Positions 33,731-44,161 are shown, counted from the stretch's first letter. The stretch is 64,000 bases of DNA from Rhizobium mayense (GCF_030272705.1 NZ_JARFYM010000014.1:62001-126000); one strand, 5' to 3'. The notes: generated by a model not told the origin, from the sequence alone. A program made the numbers and translations.

Positions 33731-35152
33731 TTATCGGTTGCCGGAGGCCTGACGCATCGGCAACAACTGCATCACCTTATCCATGTCGATGGATCCCAGG
33801 CCGAAATTCCGATCCTGTAAATCTTTGAGTTTCCGGGCAGTTACGGCAATAGAATGGCGGATTTGCTCGTCGGTGTGATTGCAGGTGATGAAGAAACGTA
33901 GGCGCGCCATGCCCTCGGGCACGGCCGGATGAATGATGGGCAGCACATTGATGCCCTCGCTCAGCAGATCATTGGAAAGCTGCACCGCTCGCAAGGAGTC
34001 GCCGACGATGACGGGAACGACGGAAAAACCGAGGCTTAGACCGGTATCCAGGCCCGCCTCCCTGGCGCATTGCAGGAAGAGACTGCCGTTGCGCCTCAGC
34101 CGGGCAGCTCTGTCCGGTTCGGATTCCAGAATTTGCAGGCCGGCGATGGCTGCCGTCGCCAAAACGGGGGCAAGGCCGACACTGTAGATGAAACCGCCTG
34201 CCTCGGCCTTCAAGATATCGGCAAGCGCGCTGCTGCCGGCAATATAGCCGCCGCAACTCGACGTCGTCTTGGAAAGCGTTCCCATCCAGATGTCGACGTC
34301 GCGGGGATCGATCCCGAAATGCTCGAAGGTGCCGCGCCCCCTTTCGCCCAGGATGCCGAGCGCATGCGCCTCGTCCACCATCAGCCAGAACCCGTAGCGG
34401 GCCTTCATCTCCAGCAGTGCCGGCAGGTCGGCGACATCGCCGTCCATGGAATAGATACCTTCGACGATGACCAGGATACGGCGAAAGTCGGACGACAGCG
34501 TCTTCAGGATGCTTTCCAGATTTTCGGCGTCATTGTGCCTGAACAGGCGCCGCGCGGCGCCGGAAAGCTTGATGCCGGCAAGCGCGCTGTTGTGGATGAA
34601 CTCATCGTGGATGACGAGATCCTGCGGCCCCAGCAGGCAGCCGATCGTCGCGACATTGGTCAGGTAGCCGCTGACGAAACAGACGGCGGCATCAACGCCG
34701 TAAAGCTTCGCGAGTTCTTGCTCCAGCTCGACATGCACCGGGCGCTCGCCGGCGACAAGACGGCTGGCGGAAGCAGAAATGCCAAAACGGTCGATGGCCT
34801 CCTTTGCACGGGCTGCGACAACCGGATCAGTGTTGGTGGCCAGATAATCGTAGGAAGCGAAATTGATGAATTCGCGCCCACCCATTCGCGTCGTCGCGCC
34901 GGCGGCGATATCATGCGAGCGGTAGAATGGATTGGCGATACCCGCCAACTCGCCGGCAATCTTCTGCGTCATGACGCGCTTATATTCCGACAGATCCTCG
35001 AAGCGGATGGCCTGGCGGACCGGCTGCTGCGGCCGCCTGTTCAGCCGTTCGGCCCGGCTCCGTCCAGAGGATTCGCTCGCCCGGCGCATCTGCTCGAGCA
35101 GGCTGATTTTCTCGTCACCAGGCGGCGTATCGTCGTTGGCGTCTTGCGTCAT
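33731..35152 (-). CDS. rkpG: Alpha-oxoamine synthase RkpG (SPT/AONS-like)
   Basis: A 473-residue PLP enzyme of the family that condenses an acyl thioester with an amino acid (serine palmitoyltransferase, BioF, KBL). The PLP lysine is Lys295 in GTLSKTTSSCGGY; Asp260 and His263 lie in VDEAHALG; the substrate motif is FINFASYDYL (residues 95-104). An extra N-terminal region of about 70 residues is present compared with BioF. The ATG overlaps the rkpA stop by one base, so it is translated directly after the synthase RkpA. Inference: RkpG releases the RkpA-bound chain by decarboxylative condensation with an amino acid. The amino acid cannot be read from sequence. Confidence 0.92.
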   Translation of the reverse strand: MTQDANDDTPPGDEKISLLEQMRRASESSGRSRAERLNRRPQQPVRQAIRFEDLSEYKRVMTQKIAGELAGIANPFYRSHDIAAGATTRMGGREFINFASYDYLATNTDPVVAARAKEAIDRFGISASASRLVAGERPVHVELEQELAKLYGVDAAVCFVSGYLTNVATIGCLLGPQDLVIHDEFIHNSALAGIKLSGAARRLFRHNDAENLESILKTLSSDFRRILVIVEGIYSMDGDVADLPALLEMKARYGFWLMVDEAHALGILGERGRGTFEHFGIDPRDVDIWMGTLSKTTSSCGGYIAGSSALADILKAEAGGFIYSVGLAPVLATAAIAGLQILESEPDRAARLRRNGSLFLQCAREAGLDTGLSLGFSVVPVIVGDSLRAVQLSNDLLSEGINVLPIIHPAVPEGMARLRFFITCNHTDEQIRHSIAVTARKLKDLQDRNFGLGSIDMDKVMQLLPMRQASGNR

Positions 35153-38100
35153 CAGTGTGCGGCTCTCTTCAGCGGCGGCTGCAACGAGTGGCTCTGCACC
35201 AGCCGGCCAACGACCTTATCCTCAGTCACCGCCGCGCGTTCCGCCCCTCCGCCGCCACGGTTCATAACCCGGTCACGCAACCGGCTGACGACATCGCCGA
35301 CGGTCGTCCCCTCCCCGACCCCGCCCAACGGAATGTCGAAACCAGTCTTCTGCTGGAAGCTCATGCCGAGCTCCATGGCCATCAGGCTGTCGAGGCCAAT
35401 ATCCTTCAGCACCTTGTCGGGAGTGATCGTGTCTTCAGTCACGCGCAGGATCGCGGCAATTTCCGAAGCGACAAGCACGTGCAGAGCCGCTTGCGCTTCG
35501 TCCTGCGACTTGCCTTTGATCAATTCCCTGAGATCGATCGTGTCGCCTTCGTTCAGGGACTGATGCCCGTTTGCATGGCGCATCAGCGGCTCGAACAGTG
35601 GGCGACCTGCGATCGGCAACATGCGAGCCGCACCCCAGTCGATTTCGGCGATCATGACGGCCGCGGCATCGATCTTGCCGGTATCGGCGAGCATATAGCG
35701 TTCGACCTGCTCCAACGCATCCCGCGCCTTCAAAGCGGCCTTGCCGATGCGTTTGGACAAGAGTTCGTTGACCTCGATATTGCGGGCAAGAAATCCTTTG
35801 TCCGCAATGGCGCCGAAACCGATGGCAAGCGCCGGCAGTCCGGCGGCGCGGCGCGCGCGCGCCAAACCTTCGAGATAGCCGTTTGCGGCGACGTAATTCG
35901 CTTGCCCCGGATTGCCGAGCATCGTCGTTGCCGAGGAAAACAGCAAAAACAGATCGAGACTGTCATTCAGGGTCGATCGATGAAGAATGTCGGCGCCCCT
36001 GACTTTGACCTCGATAACCGGCCGATTGCGCTCCGGCGTCAGATTGGCAAGAAGGCCGTCGTCGAGGACCATGGCGGCATGGACAACGCCTTTCAGCGCA
36101 CCCTCTGTTCGAAGAGAGCCGAGCAATGTCCCGACGGCAGCTTCATCCGTCATGTCGCAGGCGTGCAGCGTTGCCTCCACGCCCTTCTTCTTCCATTGAC
36201 CAATGGTCTGCAGCGTCTCCTCATCGGCTACGCCTCGGCGCGAGCACAGCGCGATGCGGCGCGCGCCCTTGGAGACAAGCCAATCGGCAGCCGCCAGGCC
36301 GAAACCGCCGATACCGCCGGCAACTAGGAAAATACCATCAGGATCGAGCCGAAGCGATTTGCTCGGCGCCGGCAAGACATGATCGACACCAAGAACAGGC
36401 GGACGAACGACGATCTTGCCGATATGGCCGGCATTCTGCATCAATCGGAAAGCGCCGCCGATCTCATCGTAGCCAAAGGCACGATAAGGCAGCGGCGTCA
36501 GCTTTTTATCGGCAAAAAGCTGACCGATCTCCGCAAAGATGCGCTTCGTCACGGCGGGAGCGCTGATCAGCAATTGATCGGCGTCGATGCCGAAATAGCT
36601 GATATTGCGGCGAAAGGGGCGCAGCCCGATCTTGCGGTCGGAATAATAATCGCGCTTGCCCAATTCCAGGAAGCGGCCGAAAGGCTTGACCAGCTCGATG
36701 CTTCGCTCCATCGCTTCGGAAAACAGCGAATTCAATACGAGATCGACACCTTCGCCTTGGGTGTTGTGGCGAACGCCTGCAACGAAATCCAGCGAGCGGG
36801 AGTCGAGCACATGATCGGCGCCAAGCATTTGAAGGAAACTGCGCTTCTCGATCGTGCCCGCGGTGGCAATCACCTTGGCGCCCTTGAGCTTGGCGATCTG
36901 AAGCGCTGCGAGGCCGACGCCGCCGGCGGCACCGTGGATCAGAATGGTTTCACCAGGTTGGATACGCCCCAACTCGACCATGGCGTAGTACGCGGTCAAG
37001 AAGGCAACGGGCACCGTGGCCGCGGCAACCGTTTCCATTGTTTCAGACAGTTTGGTGACACCGTCGCGGCGCACGCGCACATGGGTCGAAAACGCGGCGG
37101 GGCCAATACCCATGACCTTGTCGCCCGGCTGGAGATCGCTGACAGCAGAGCCGGTTTGCAGCACGCGGCCGGCGAACTCCATACCGATCGTCGCGCCGGC
37201 AAACCCGTCCTCCAGCGCCTCTTCCGGCAAAAGGCCCATTGCCCACATGACGTCGCGGAAATTGAGCCCGGTGGCTTCGACGGCAACGATGACCTCGTCG
37301 TCCGACGGCACCGGCAAATCCGCCTCTTCCCAAACAACGCTGTCCAACCGGCCGCTCGCATGTTGCCGGATGGTCGCCGCAGCAACATCGCGTGTGAGCG
37401 TCGCAGCCACGGCAAAGGGACCAGCCACGGCCCGGATTTCACCGATCCTGCCGCTCACGCCCTCGAGCACCCATTCTCTGTTGTCGGTCTTAGCGACAAG
37501 AAGCGTCTCAACCGCCGCAATCGCCCGCTCATCGTCCGTGTCGGCGTCAAGGAGGTGAACGTCGAAGGTATCGTATTCGTTCTGCAGCACGCGCGCGAAG
37601 GCCCACAACCCGGCATTGGCGCTATCAATCCGCTCGCTGGCAAGCGGCGAGCCGCCCGGAGCCATGATCACAAGACACGGTCTGTCGTCCCGGCCATATC
37701 GCGCAAGTGCATCGGCCAGCTCTGCAAGCGCCTCCAGCCGCATCTGCGACAACTCGGATGCATCGCGGCCGCCTTCCCGTTCCGCCACATAGAGAATATG
37801 GCGCGGGCGGTGGGACGCCAGGGCAGCGGCGAGGTTTGAAAGCGGCACTTTGACGTCGACCGTGATCACCTGCATATCGGCGATGCCGACGGTGCTCTCT
37901 CCGCCCTCGGACAGAACTAGAAGCGGCGTCTCGAAGCGAGATACGGCAGGCTTGTCTTCGACATGACTACCGGACGTGGCCGCAGCCGTGATCAGCACGC
38001 CCTCGGGAAAGACTTGCTCTTCAAGCTTTGCCTTGCCGAAGCCGAGCGTCGCGAGGATATTTTCGACCTGCTGCGGCGTACCAAGCTGGCCCACTGGGAA

Positions 38101-41100
38101 TTCCGGCGACTGGCTACCGGCGAACCATCCTTCCGTCATGCCGAAGGCAAAATCGTTGAAGACGCTCGGCGCGCGATCGACGAACAGGAGCTGCGCGCCA
38201 CGGGCACCAGCGATACGGATGGCAGCCCTCATTCCATCGTCATGGGACAAGAGATGCTGGCTCTGATCACCAGACGCAACGATAATGTCGGCAAGCGGCT
38301 GATCGACAAGCTTCCCGGGTTCGGTGACAATGACATGCGGGTTTTTCTCGAAAGCGAGTTCAAGCGCTCGGCGAATGTGCTCCCGCGGCTCGGCTATGAT
38401 CAGGCGGGCGCCGGCCTCGGCGGCCATCAATGCCAACCGCTCGCTGAAAGCTGTCGATGTTGAACCCGCTTCCAAAATATGGCCGATGCTGCCGGGATTG
38501 GCCTCGACAGCAACCAACAGCGCCTCAGCAATCAACGAAAGCCGCCTGCTGCTTAAGGGAGAGTGAACGAGCACATGCTCCAGCGTCGCCCCTCCCACCG
38601 TATGAGCCATCGCCTCGGTCCGTTGTTGGCCCAGCACGTGCTTGTGGACAGCAGCCAGACGGTCCAGGGTTTCGCGATAGGCATTGTTGACGAGAACGGC
38701 TTCCGCAACTCGACCGGCATCTTCGCGGTACAGCTCCCGCAGAAGGTCGCCCACCGGCGGCAAGGTGAAATCAAGGGGAACGTGCCACTCGCCATCGCCA
38801 ACCGAAGCGATGCTGGCATCCTCCAAGGCATAGAGACAGTTGATCAGAAACGGCCGGAATTCCGGATCGTCGGGAACGCTTGAAAGCGAGACCAGTCCGT
38901 CTCTGCCTGCGATCGCCAGTGCAATCTCATGGCAGGCCCGATAGATCGCCGCGTCGAGAAGCAGGGTCGCATTATCGAGCGATTGATTTCCATTGTCGTT
39001 GTGCAACACCGGAGCATCCGGCAGCGTCATATTCGGCAGAGACTGGCGATCGAAGAGAGCCGATGGCACGGTCTCGTAATGAAAGGCAACGGAATCCAGC
39101 GTCGCGTGGCGGCGCAGATAGGTGCGGCGGAAGCGGCAATCGTCGAAAGCGGCAACCTGATGGCCATCGGTGTCGAACATCCAGAACCGGGCCTTGATCG
39201 AATTTTGACTGAATCGATCGATCTCTATGACCGCTTTGGCAACCGGTCTTCCCCTGCCCGCAACCCGCACCGTTCCGAAGCGAACCGGGATATAAGGAGC
39301 TCCAGCCTCGTCGCCGGACAGTTGATCGAATAGCGCCACGAGACCATGGAACGCTGCATCGATCGACATCGGATTGAGATTGTAAGTCAAAAACGGATGG
39401 GTGGGACCGGCGGCAGGCTTGAGGTCCACTTCGATGACATGGCGCCCGAAGGCGACGGCCTTCGACAGAAGCCGGAAATGGGGGCCATATTGCAGGCCGA
39501 AACGCTCCGCCGTTTCATAGGTCTTCTCGGAAGTCAGGACGGATTCCGGCTGCGCGGACCGCCATCCCGCTTGGCTCTCAACGGCACTGTTCTCGATCGG
39601 CTTGCGGCAGCGCGCGACGGCATGAACGGTCCAGTCATCATTGCTCAGCCGCTCACGTGACCGAATTTCGATATCGCCGGTCTCCGGAGACAGGACCGTC
39701 GACAGCTCCATCATTCGGTCCTGGCGCAATTCCAGGGGCCTGACGATTTCCAGATTGCCGATCTCGACCTCATCCGTCTGGTAATATCGCTGAGCTGCCG
39801 TGACGACGATTTCGATGAAACCACTGCCCGGCAGAATAGACTTGCCATCGACGACATGTTCCGCCAGATCGGCGAAAAGATGCGCGTCCAGATGGTTTTT
39901 CCAAGTGGAGCCGTTGGGGTCGGTGCGCCAGCCAAGCAGGGTGTAAGGGCTCTTACCGTCGCGACCGAAAATGTCGATTTCGTCTGTTGTCGGCTGCGAA
40001 CGCAACTCCACCGGCTCGAACGGCAAAGGGGGCAGCTTGACGAAAGCATTGCGCGTGGCGCTGCCGCGCGAACGCAGTGCAGGCGCGCCATGGGCGACAG
40101 CGCGCGCAAACGCCTGCGAAACCGGATCGCGACTGCGAAGCGGCGTCTCCCGCAGCAATGTCGGTATGGCAACTGCCTGGACGGACGCCTGCTTGGCGAT
40201 CTCCGTCACATAGTTCGACAGGATCGGACGCGGGGCGATTTCAATGAACAGGTTGCATCCCATCGCCATCGCCGCCTGGCAGGCGGCCTTGAAAAGCACG
40301 GGATCGCGGACGTTGCGCCACCAATATTGGGCATCCAGCAGGCGGCCATCGCAGGCAGTGCCAGTCACCGTCGAGATGAAGGTGCCGGTGCCTGCATCCG
40401 GCTCGACATCCGGCAGATCGGCGAGAAAGGCGTCCTTTGCCCGATCGATGATCGGATGGTGGAACGGATAGTTAATGTCGAGGATATGGGCGACGATCTG
40501 CGACTTGCGGGCCGCGTCCCTGAACGCCTCGATCTCGTGGACGGGGCCGGAAATCGTTATCGAATTCGGCGCGTTAATCGCGGCGACGCAGATGTTATAG
40601 AGACCCTGCGATTTGGCGAAGGCGAGCGCGGCGTCCTCGTTGAGAACGACCGCGGCCATCCTGCCTTCACCGGCAAGAAGATCCTGATGAAGCGAACGCT
40701 TGGCGACGATCGCGACCGCCTCGGCAGCCGTCAGCGCTTTGGCCGCATAGGCAGCGGCGATTTCACCGACGGAATGGCCGAGGACCGCGTCAGGCTTCAC
40801 ACCCAGCGCCGCCAGACAATCCGAGAGAGAGGCCTGAACTGCAAAAAGCAGAGGCTGGGCAATCTTGGTATCCGCGAGCCGCAAAGACAGATCGGAAGAG
40901 ACCAGAATATCCGTCAGCTTCTCGCCGAGATAATACTCGAAGAGCGCGCTGAAAGACTGGAAACACTGCCGGAAATGGCTGTTCTCCTGATAGGCCTCGA
41001 CACCCATGCCCGCCCATTGCGAGCCGTTGCCCGAAAAGACGAAGGCAATCTTGGCCGCCTGGCCCGGCACCTCGCCGATTTCACCAACGGAACTTTCGCC

Positions 41101-42618
41101 GGCAAGATGCGCATTGATGGCCGCAAGCACCGCTACGCTGTCCTTGGCTTTGGCTGCGAAACGGTGGCGCATCGGTTCGCGGTTGGCGGCGGACGACGCG
41201 ATGATCTGCCGGGCTTCCTTGGGCTCTGCATCTTCGAGGCGGGTCCTGTAGTCATCGAGCAGCTTCGAAAGCGCCGAAGCCGTATGGGCACTTGCAACGA
41301 AAATCGTACCGTCGCCCCGCATCTGCGGTTCGGGCGGAGCGATCGGATCGGGATCGCCGATGACGACATGGGCATTCGTGCCGCCGAATCCGAAGGAATT
41401 GATGCCGGCAAAGCGTGGCCGTTTGGCCGGAAGGAGCTCGATGGCCGATGTATTGACCCGAACGTTCAAGCCTTCGAAATCGATAGTTTCGTTCGGCTGC
41501 TCGAAATGCAGCGACGCCGGCAGGAAATTGTTTTCCAGCGCGATCATCGCTTTCAGCAGGCCGAAGAGCCCGGAAGCAGGCTCGGTATGTCCGATATTGG
41601 ACTTGATCGAGCCGACCGGCACCGGTGCCCTGCGGTTCCGCCCAATGACATCACCGATCGCCCAAATCTCGGCGGGATCGCCGACTTTGGTTCCCGTACC
41701 ATGGCCTTCGATGAAGGCGATGCGGTTGACGTCGATATTCTGCCCCTCATAGATCGAGCGCAGCAAAGCGGCTTGCGCGTCCCGCGATGGCAGCGAGATG
41801 CCGTTCGTCCGGCCGGAAGAATTCACCCCGACCGCATGGATCCGCGCGTAACTGCGGTCCTTCTCGCGCAAAGCGCGATCCGTCCTGCGCAGGATGATGG
41901 CTGCGCCGCCTTCCGCGCGGACGTAGCCGCGGCCGTTGTCGTCATAGGCGCGGCAAAGCCCTTCAGGCGACAACATGCGCGCCTGCGAAAAGCCAACAAA
42001 GGACAAAGGATGGACCAGAAGATTGATGCCGCCGACGATCGCCGTGTCGATATCGCCGCATTCCAGCGCCCTCACCGCCTGATCGAGCGCCACAAGCGAC
42101 GACGAACAGGCTGTGTCGATCGTCATGCTCGGCCCCCGCAGGCCGAAAATGTGTGAAACGCGATTGGATACGATCGAGAGCGTGTTGCCCGTCATGAAGT
42201 ACGGGCTGCCCGACGCCGGATCTTCGGCGGTGAGATTGCCGTAGTCGAGCGATGAAGCACCAACATAGACGCCTACCTTCTCGCCTTCGAAGCTGTCGAC
42301 GGGCAAGTTGGCGTCTTCCAAAGCCCGCCAGACGAGGTTCAGCAGGATGCGCTGCTGCGGATCCATCTGCATTGCTTCGCGCTGCGAGAGGCCGAAGACC
42401 GCAGGGTCGAAGGCGTAAATGTCCGCCATGACACCAGCGGCGTAACTATAGGTTTTTCCTTGAGTGCCGACGACTGGGTGCCAAAAACGCGCGAGATCCC
42501 ATCGCTCATCGGGGATACGCCCAACGGTGCAAAGTCCTTCCTTGAGGACGAGCAGCAGCTCTTCTATCGAACCCGCCCCCGGGGCGACGCTCGCCCGCCC
42601 GATAATTTCAATCGTCAT
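35152..42618 (-). CDS. rkpA: Type I polyketide/fatty-acid synthase RkpA
   Basis: A 2488-residue multidomain synthase. KS (1-430): Cys171 in TACSSS, His306 in EGHGTGT, His344 in NIGHTEP. AT (about 520-830): Ser616 in GHSVGE. DH (about 885-1170): His921 in HVVDGKSILPGSG. A non-reducing core follows: a degenerate methyltransferase-like fold (about 1360-1480, with ILEAGSTST replacing the usual glycine-rich SAM loop) and a structural pseudo-KR (about 1500-1740). ER (about 1755-2075): LNFRDVMWAMG and HGAAGGVGLAALQ. KR (about 2090-2280): VAGGIGGFG and the YVAANGY tyrosine. ACP: Ser2411 in DIGLDSLMAM. There is no thioesterase, so release needs another enzyme, most simply RkpG, the next gene. In S. 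meliloti this synthase is required for K-antigen and is thought to make a specialised lipid. Confidence 0.95.
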   Translation of the reverse strand: MTIEIIGRASVAPGAGSIEELLLVLKEGLCTVGRIPDERWDLARFWHPVVGTQGKTYSYAAGVMADIYAFDPAVFGLSQREAMQMDPQQRILLNLVWRALEDANLPVDSFEGEKVGVYVGASSLDYGNLTAEDPASGSPYFMTGNTLSIVSNRVSHIFGLRGPSMTIDTACSSSLVALDQAVRALECGDIDTAIVGGINLLVHPLSFVGFSQARMLSPEGLCRAYDDNGRGYVRAEGGAAIILRRTDRALREKDRSYARIHAVGVNSSGRTNGISLPSRDAQAALLRSIYEGQNIDVNRIAFIEGHGTGTKVGDPAEIWAIGDVIGRNRRAPVPVGSIKSNIGHTEPASGLFGLLKAMIALENNFLPASLHFEQPNETIDFEGLNVRVNTSAIELLPAKRPRFAGINSFGFGGTNAHVVIGDPDPIAPPEPQMRGDGTIFVASAHTASALSKLLDDYRTRLEDAEPKEARQIIASSAANREPMRHRFAAKAKDSVAVLAAINAHLAGESSVGEIGEVPGQAAKIAFVFSGNGSQWAGMGVEAYQENSHFRQCFQSFSALFEYYLGEKLTDILVSSDLSLRLADTKIAQPLLFAVQASLSDCLAALGVKPDAVLGHSVGEIAAAYAAKALTAAEAVAIVAKRSLHQDLLAGEGRMAAVVLNEDAALAFAKSQGLYNICVAAINAPNSITISGPVHEIEAFRDAARKSQIVAHILDINYPFHHPIIDRAKDAFLADLPDVEPDAGTGTFISTVTGTACDGRLLDAQYWWRNVRDPVLFKAACQAAMAMGCNLFIEIAPRPILSNYVTEIAKQASVQAVAIPTLLRETPLRSRDPVSQAFARAVAHGAPALRSRGSATRNAFVKLPPLPFEPVELRSQPTTDEIDIFGRDGKSPYTLLGWRTDPNGSTWKNHLDAHLFADLAEHVVDGKSILPGSGFIEIVVTAAQRYYQTDEVEIGNLEIVRPLELRQDRMMELSTVLSPETGDIEIRSRERLSNDDWTVHAVARCRKPIENSAVESQAGWRSAQPESVLTSEKTYETAERFGLQYGPHFRLLSKAVAFGRHVIEVDLKPAAGPTHPFLTYNLNPMSIDAAFHGLVALFDQLSGDEAGAPYIPVRFGTVRVAGRGRPVAKAVIEIDRFSQNSIKARFWMFDTDGHQVAAFDDCRFRRTYLRRHATLDSVAFHYETVPSALFDRQSLPNMTLPDAPVLHNDNGNQSLDNATLLLDAAIYRACHEIALAIAGRDGLVSLSSVPDDPEFRPFLINCLYALEDASIASVGDGEWHVPLDFTLPPVGDLLRELYREDAGRVAEAVLVNNAYRETLDRLAAVHKHVLGQQRTEAMAHTVGGATLEHVLVHSPLSSRRLSLIAEALLVAVEANPGSIGHILEAGSTSTAFSERLALMAAEAGARLIIAEPREHIRRALELAFEKNPHVIVTEPGKLVDQPLADIIVASGDQSQHLLSHDDGMRAAIRIAGARGAQLLFVDRAPSVFNDFAFGMTEGWFAGSQSPEFPVGQLGTPQQVENILATLGFGKAKLEEQVFPEGVLITAAATSGSHVEDKPAVSRFETPLLVLSEGGESTVGIADMQVITVDVKVPLSNLAAALASHRPRHILYVAEREGGRDASELSQMRLEALAELADALARYGRDDRPCLVIMAPGGSPLASERIDSANAGLWAFARVLQNEYDTFDVHLLDADTDDERAIAAVETLLVAKTDNREWVLEGVSGRIGEIRAVAGPFAVAATLTRDVAAATIRQHASGRLDSVVWEEADLPVPSDDEVIVAVEATGLNFRDVMWAMGLLPEEALEDGFAGATIGMEFAGRVLQTGSAVSDLQPGDKVMGIGPAAFSTHVRVRRDGVTKLSETMETVAAATVPVAFLTAYYAMVELGRIQPGETILIHGAAGGVGLAALQIAKLKGAKVIATAGTIEKRSFLQMLGADHVLDSRSLDFVAGVRHNTQGEGVDLVLNSLFSEAMERSIELVKPFGRFLELGKRDYYSDRKIGLRPFRRNISYFGIDADQLLISAPAVTKRIFAEIGQLFADKKLTPLPYRAFGYDEIGGAFRLMQNAGHIGKIVVRPPVLGVDHVLPAPSKSLRLDPDGIFLVAGGIGGFGLAAADWLVSKGARRIALCSRRGVADEETLQTIGQWKKKGVEATLHACDMTDEAAVGTLLGSLRTEGALKGVVHAAMVLDDGLLANLTPERNRPVIEVKVRGADILHRSTLNDSLDLFLLFSSATTMLGNPGQANYVAANGYLEGLARARRAAGLPALAIGFGAIADKGFLARNIEVNELLSKRIGKAALKARDALEQVERYMLADTGKIDAAAVMIAEIDWGAARMLPIAGRPLFEPLMRHANGHQSLNEGDTIDLRELIKGKSQDEAQAALHVLVASEIAAILRVTEDTITPDKVLKDIGLDSLMAMELGMSFQQKTGFDIPLGGVGEGTTVGDVVSRLRDRVMNRGGGGAERAAVTEDKVVGRLVQSHSLQPPLKRAAH

Positions 42619-42979
42619 GATATCTCGGCGTCATTCTAAAAATTGCATGGGATGAAAGTAGCCATAGTTACTTATCAACTGTTCACATCACAATTATCTG
42701 CGGTTGTCACCTGCAAAAGCTGGGGTGCAGAACACCGCATTTGACAAAGAAAGCCGGCGTGACCCAAATCAGAGTGGATATACCGGACTACAACCCTTTG
42801 TAGAAGATCCACAGTCGGAATCTCAAAAATACGAAGCGCCTCCCCGCCGGCTGTCACCATCGCCCGTCCATTCCCAATAAATTCCGGTCTTTCGACCATG
42901 CGGCTTACGCCGACCGACATCAGGCATTGATGCTCTTGACAAAGCACGCGGCTCCGCACGCCTCGCCATCAAACCAACG
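42619..42979. other. Spacer upstream of rkpA
   Basis: 361 bp between the OPX lipoprotein gene and rkpA, both minus strand. It should contain the rkpA promoter, though read-through from the upstream gene is possible. The 73-94 codon open frames here have no ribosome-binding site and no similarity I recognise. No LexA box or clear operator was found. Confidence 0.5.
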
Positions 42980-44161
42980 TCATTGCCCCAGATTGACCGC
43001 CGTCGACGCACCCTGCGACGCGATGTTGAGCGGCGCACCGACAAGCGTCAGGAATTTCCGAATATCGACCGATGGGTGACGCGATACATAGATGACGTCG
43101 CGGCTCTTGACGGGGAACGTCTGGCCGACGATCAGACTGTCGGGATGCGACATGTCGAATTTATAGACAATCGGATAGCGTCCCTTGGAATCCGGCGACA
43201 TGCCCTTGCGCACGAGCTCTTGGAAGCGAGCGAGGCCGAGCAGGCTTTGGACGATTTCCGGCTCTTCGTAACGGAACAGGAAAAATCCCTTCGCGTTGGC
43301 AGCTTCATCGATCGCGCCATGGCCCAAAGCGACGGCCTCGAGAAGATTCAAGTCGTTCGCCCCGAACTCGAGGCGGCCATCACCCTTGACCGCACCAAGC
43401 AGGGTAAAGGTCCTGGGATCACGTACGAGGAAGATCTGATCGCCAGGCTGGACATAAATATCTTCAGTCGGATGCTCGATGATCGACTTCAAAAGAGCTG
43501 TCCCTGTCTTGTTGCCGCGAACCAATGTTACATAGGTTTCGTAAGGCTGGGTGACCGGTCCACCCGCCTTGGCGATGACCTGCGTGATCTTTTCGCCAGT
43601 CAAATCCAAAGGAACCAGCGAGGGACGGCCGACAGCGCCGGAAACGGTGACCGTGCGCGATGCCGTCCCGGTGCTCGTTACAATGACATCAGGTTCGACC
43701 GCCTTGGTGGCCAGTGCCGCCAGGATCGCTTGACGGGCCTGCTCCAGCGTCTTGCCGGCAAACTTGACCGTGCCGGCATAGGGAATGGCAGCGGTCCCAT
43801 CCGGTTGAACGACAATATCCAGCGACACCTGCTTGGACTGAGCCGTCGAGAACAAGCCGTCCGCGCCAGCCTCAAAAATGGTCACTCGCAACGAATCGCC
43901 GACACCGATAACAACGCGTCCGACAGAGCCGCCTATCCCGAACCGACGATTAAGTGCGCCGGAAACATAATCGGAGACAAGGCGCGCCGTGCGACTGTCT
44001 ATGTCGACAACATCGAAAACGGCCGTATTCTTGCGCCCAAGTTCGGCGCCCGATTGCCCAGCGTCATCATCTATCGCACCGGCCAGCGGCCCTTCGCTCG
44101 AGACGGAATTGCATCCCGCCAGCACAACGCAAACTAGTATCGCCGCCCCTACGCGAATCAA
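42980..44161 (-). CDS. rkpU: OPX-family capsule export lipoprotein (KpsD/Wza-like), probable RkpU
   Basis: 393 residues. A signal peptide with lipobox LAGC (mature Cys at residue 17) predicts an outer-membrane lipoprotein. A polysaccharide-export domain begins near residue 85 (VIGVGDSLRVTIFE) and continues with VQPDGTAAIPYAGTVKFAGKTLEQA. SLBB-type repeats follow (RTVTVSGAVGRPSLVPL, and a second after EDIYVQPGDQIFL). Such proteins form the outer-membrane channel for capsule export. Position just upstream of rkpA matches rkpU of S. fredii, but I could not confirm that identity. The start is TTG 44161 with GAGG 8 nt upstream; it gives an intact signal peptide and no better ATG exists. Confidence 0.82.
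   Translation of the reverse strand: MIRVGAAILVCVVLAGCNSVSSEGPLAGAIDDDAGQSGAELGRKNTAVFDVVDIDSRTARLVSDYVSGALNRRFGIGGSVGRVVIGVGDSLRVTIFEAGADGLFSTAQSKQVSLDIVVQPDGTAAIPYAGTVKFAGKTLEQARQAILAALATKAVEPDVIVTSTGTASRTVTVSGAVGRPSLVPLDLTGEKITQVIAKAGGPVTQPYETYVTLVRGNKTGTALLKSIIEHPTEDIYVQPGDQIFLVRDPRTFTLLGAVKGDGRLEFGANDLNLLEAVALGHGAIDEAANAKGFFLFRYEEPEIVQSLLGLARFQELVRKGMSPDSKGRYPIVYKFDMSHPDSLIVGQTFPVKSRDVIYVSRHPSVDIRKFLTLVGAPLNIASQGASTAVNLGQ

Noticed and set aside
42675..42959. 94-codon minus-strand ORF upstream of rkpA
   Set aside because: No ribosome-binding site, no recognisable family, cysteine- and valine-rich mix typical of chance frames; treated as the rkpA control region.
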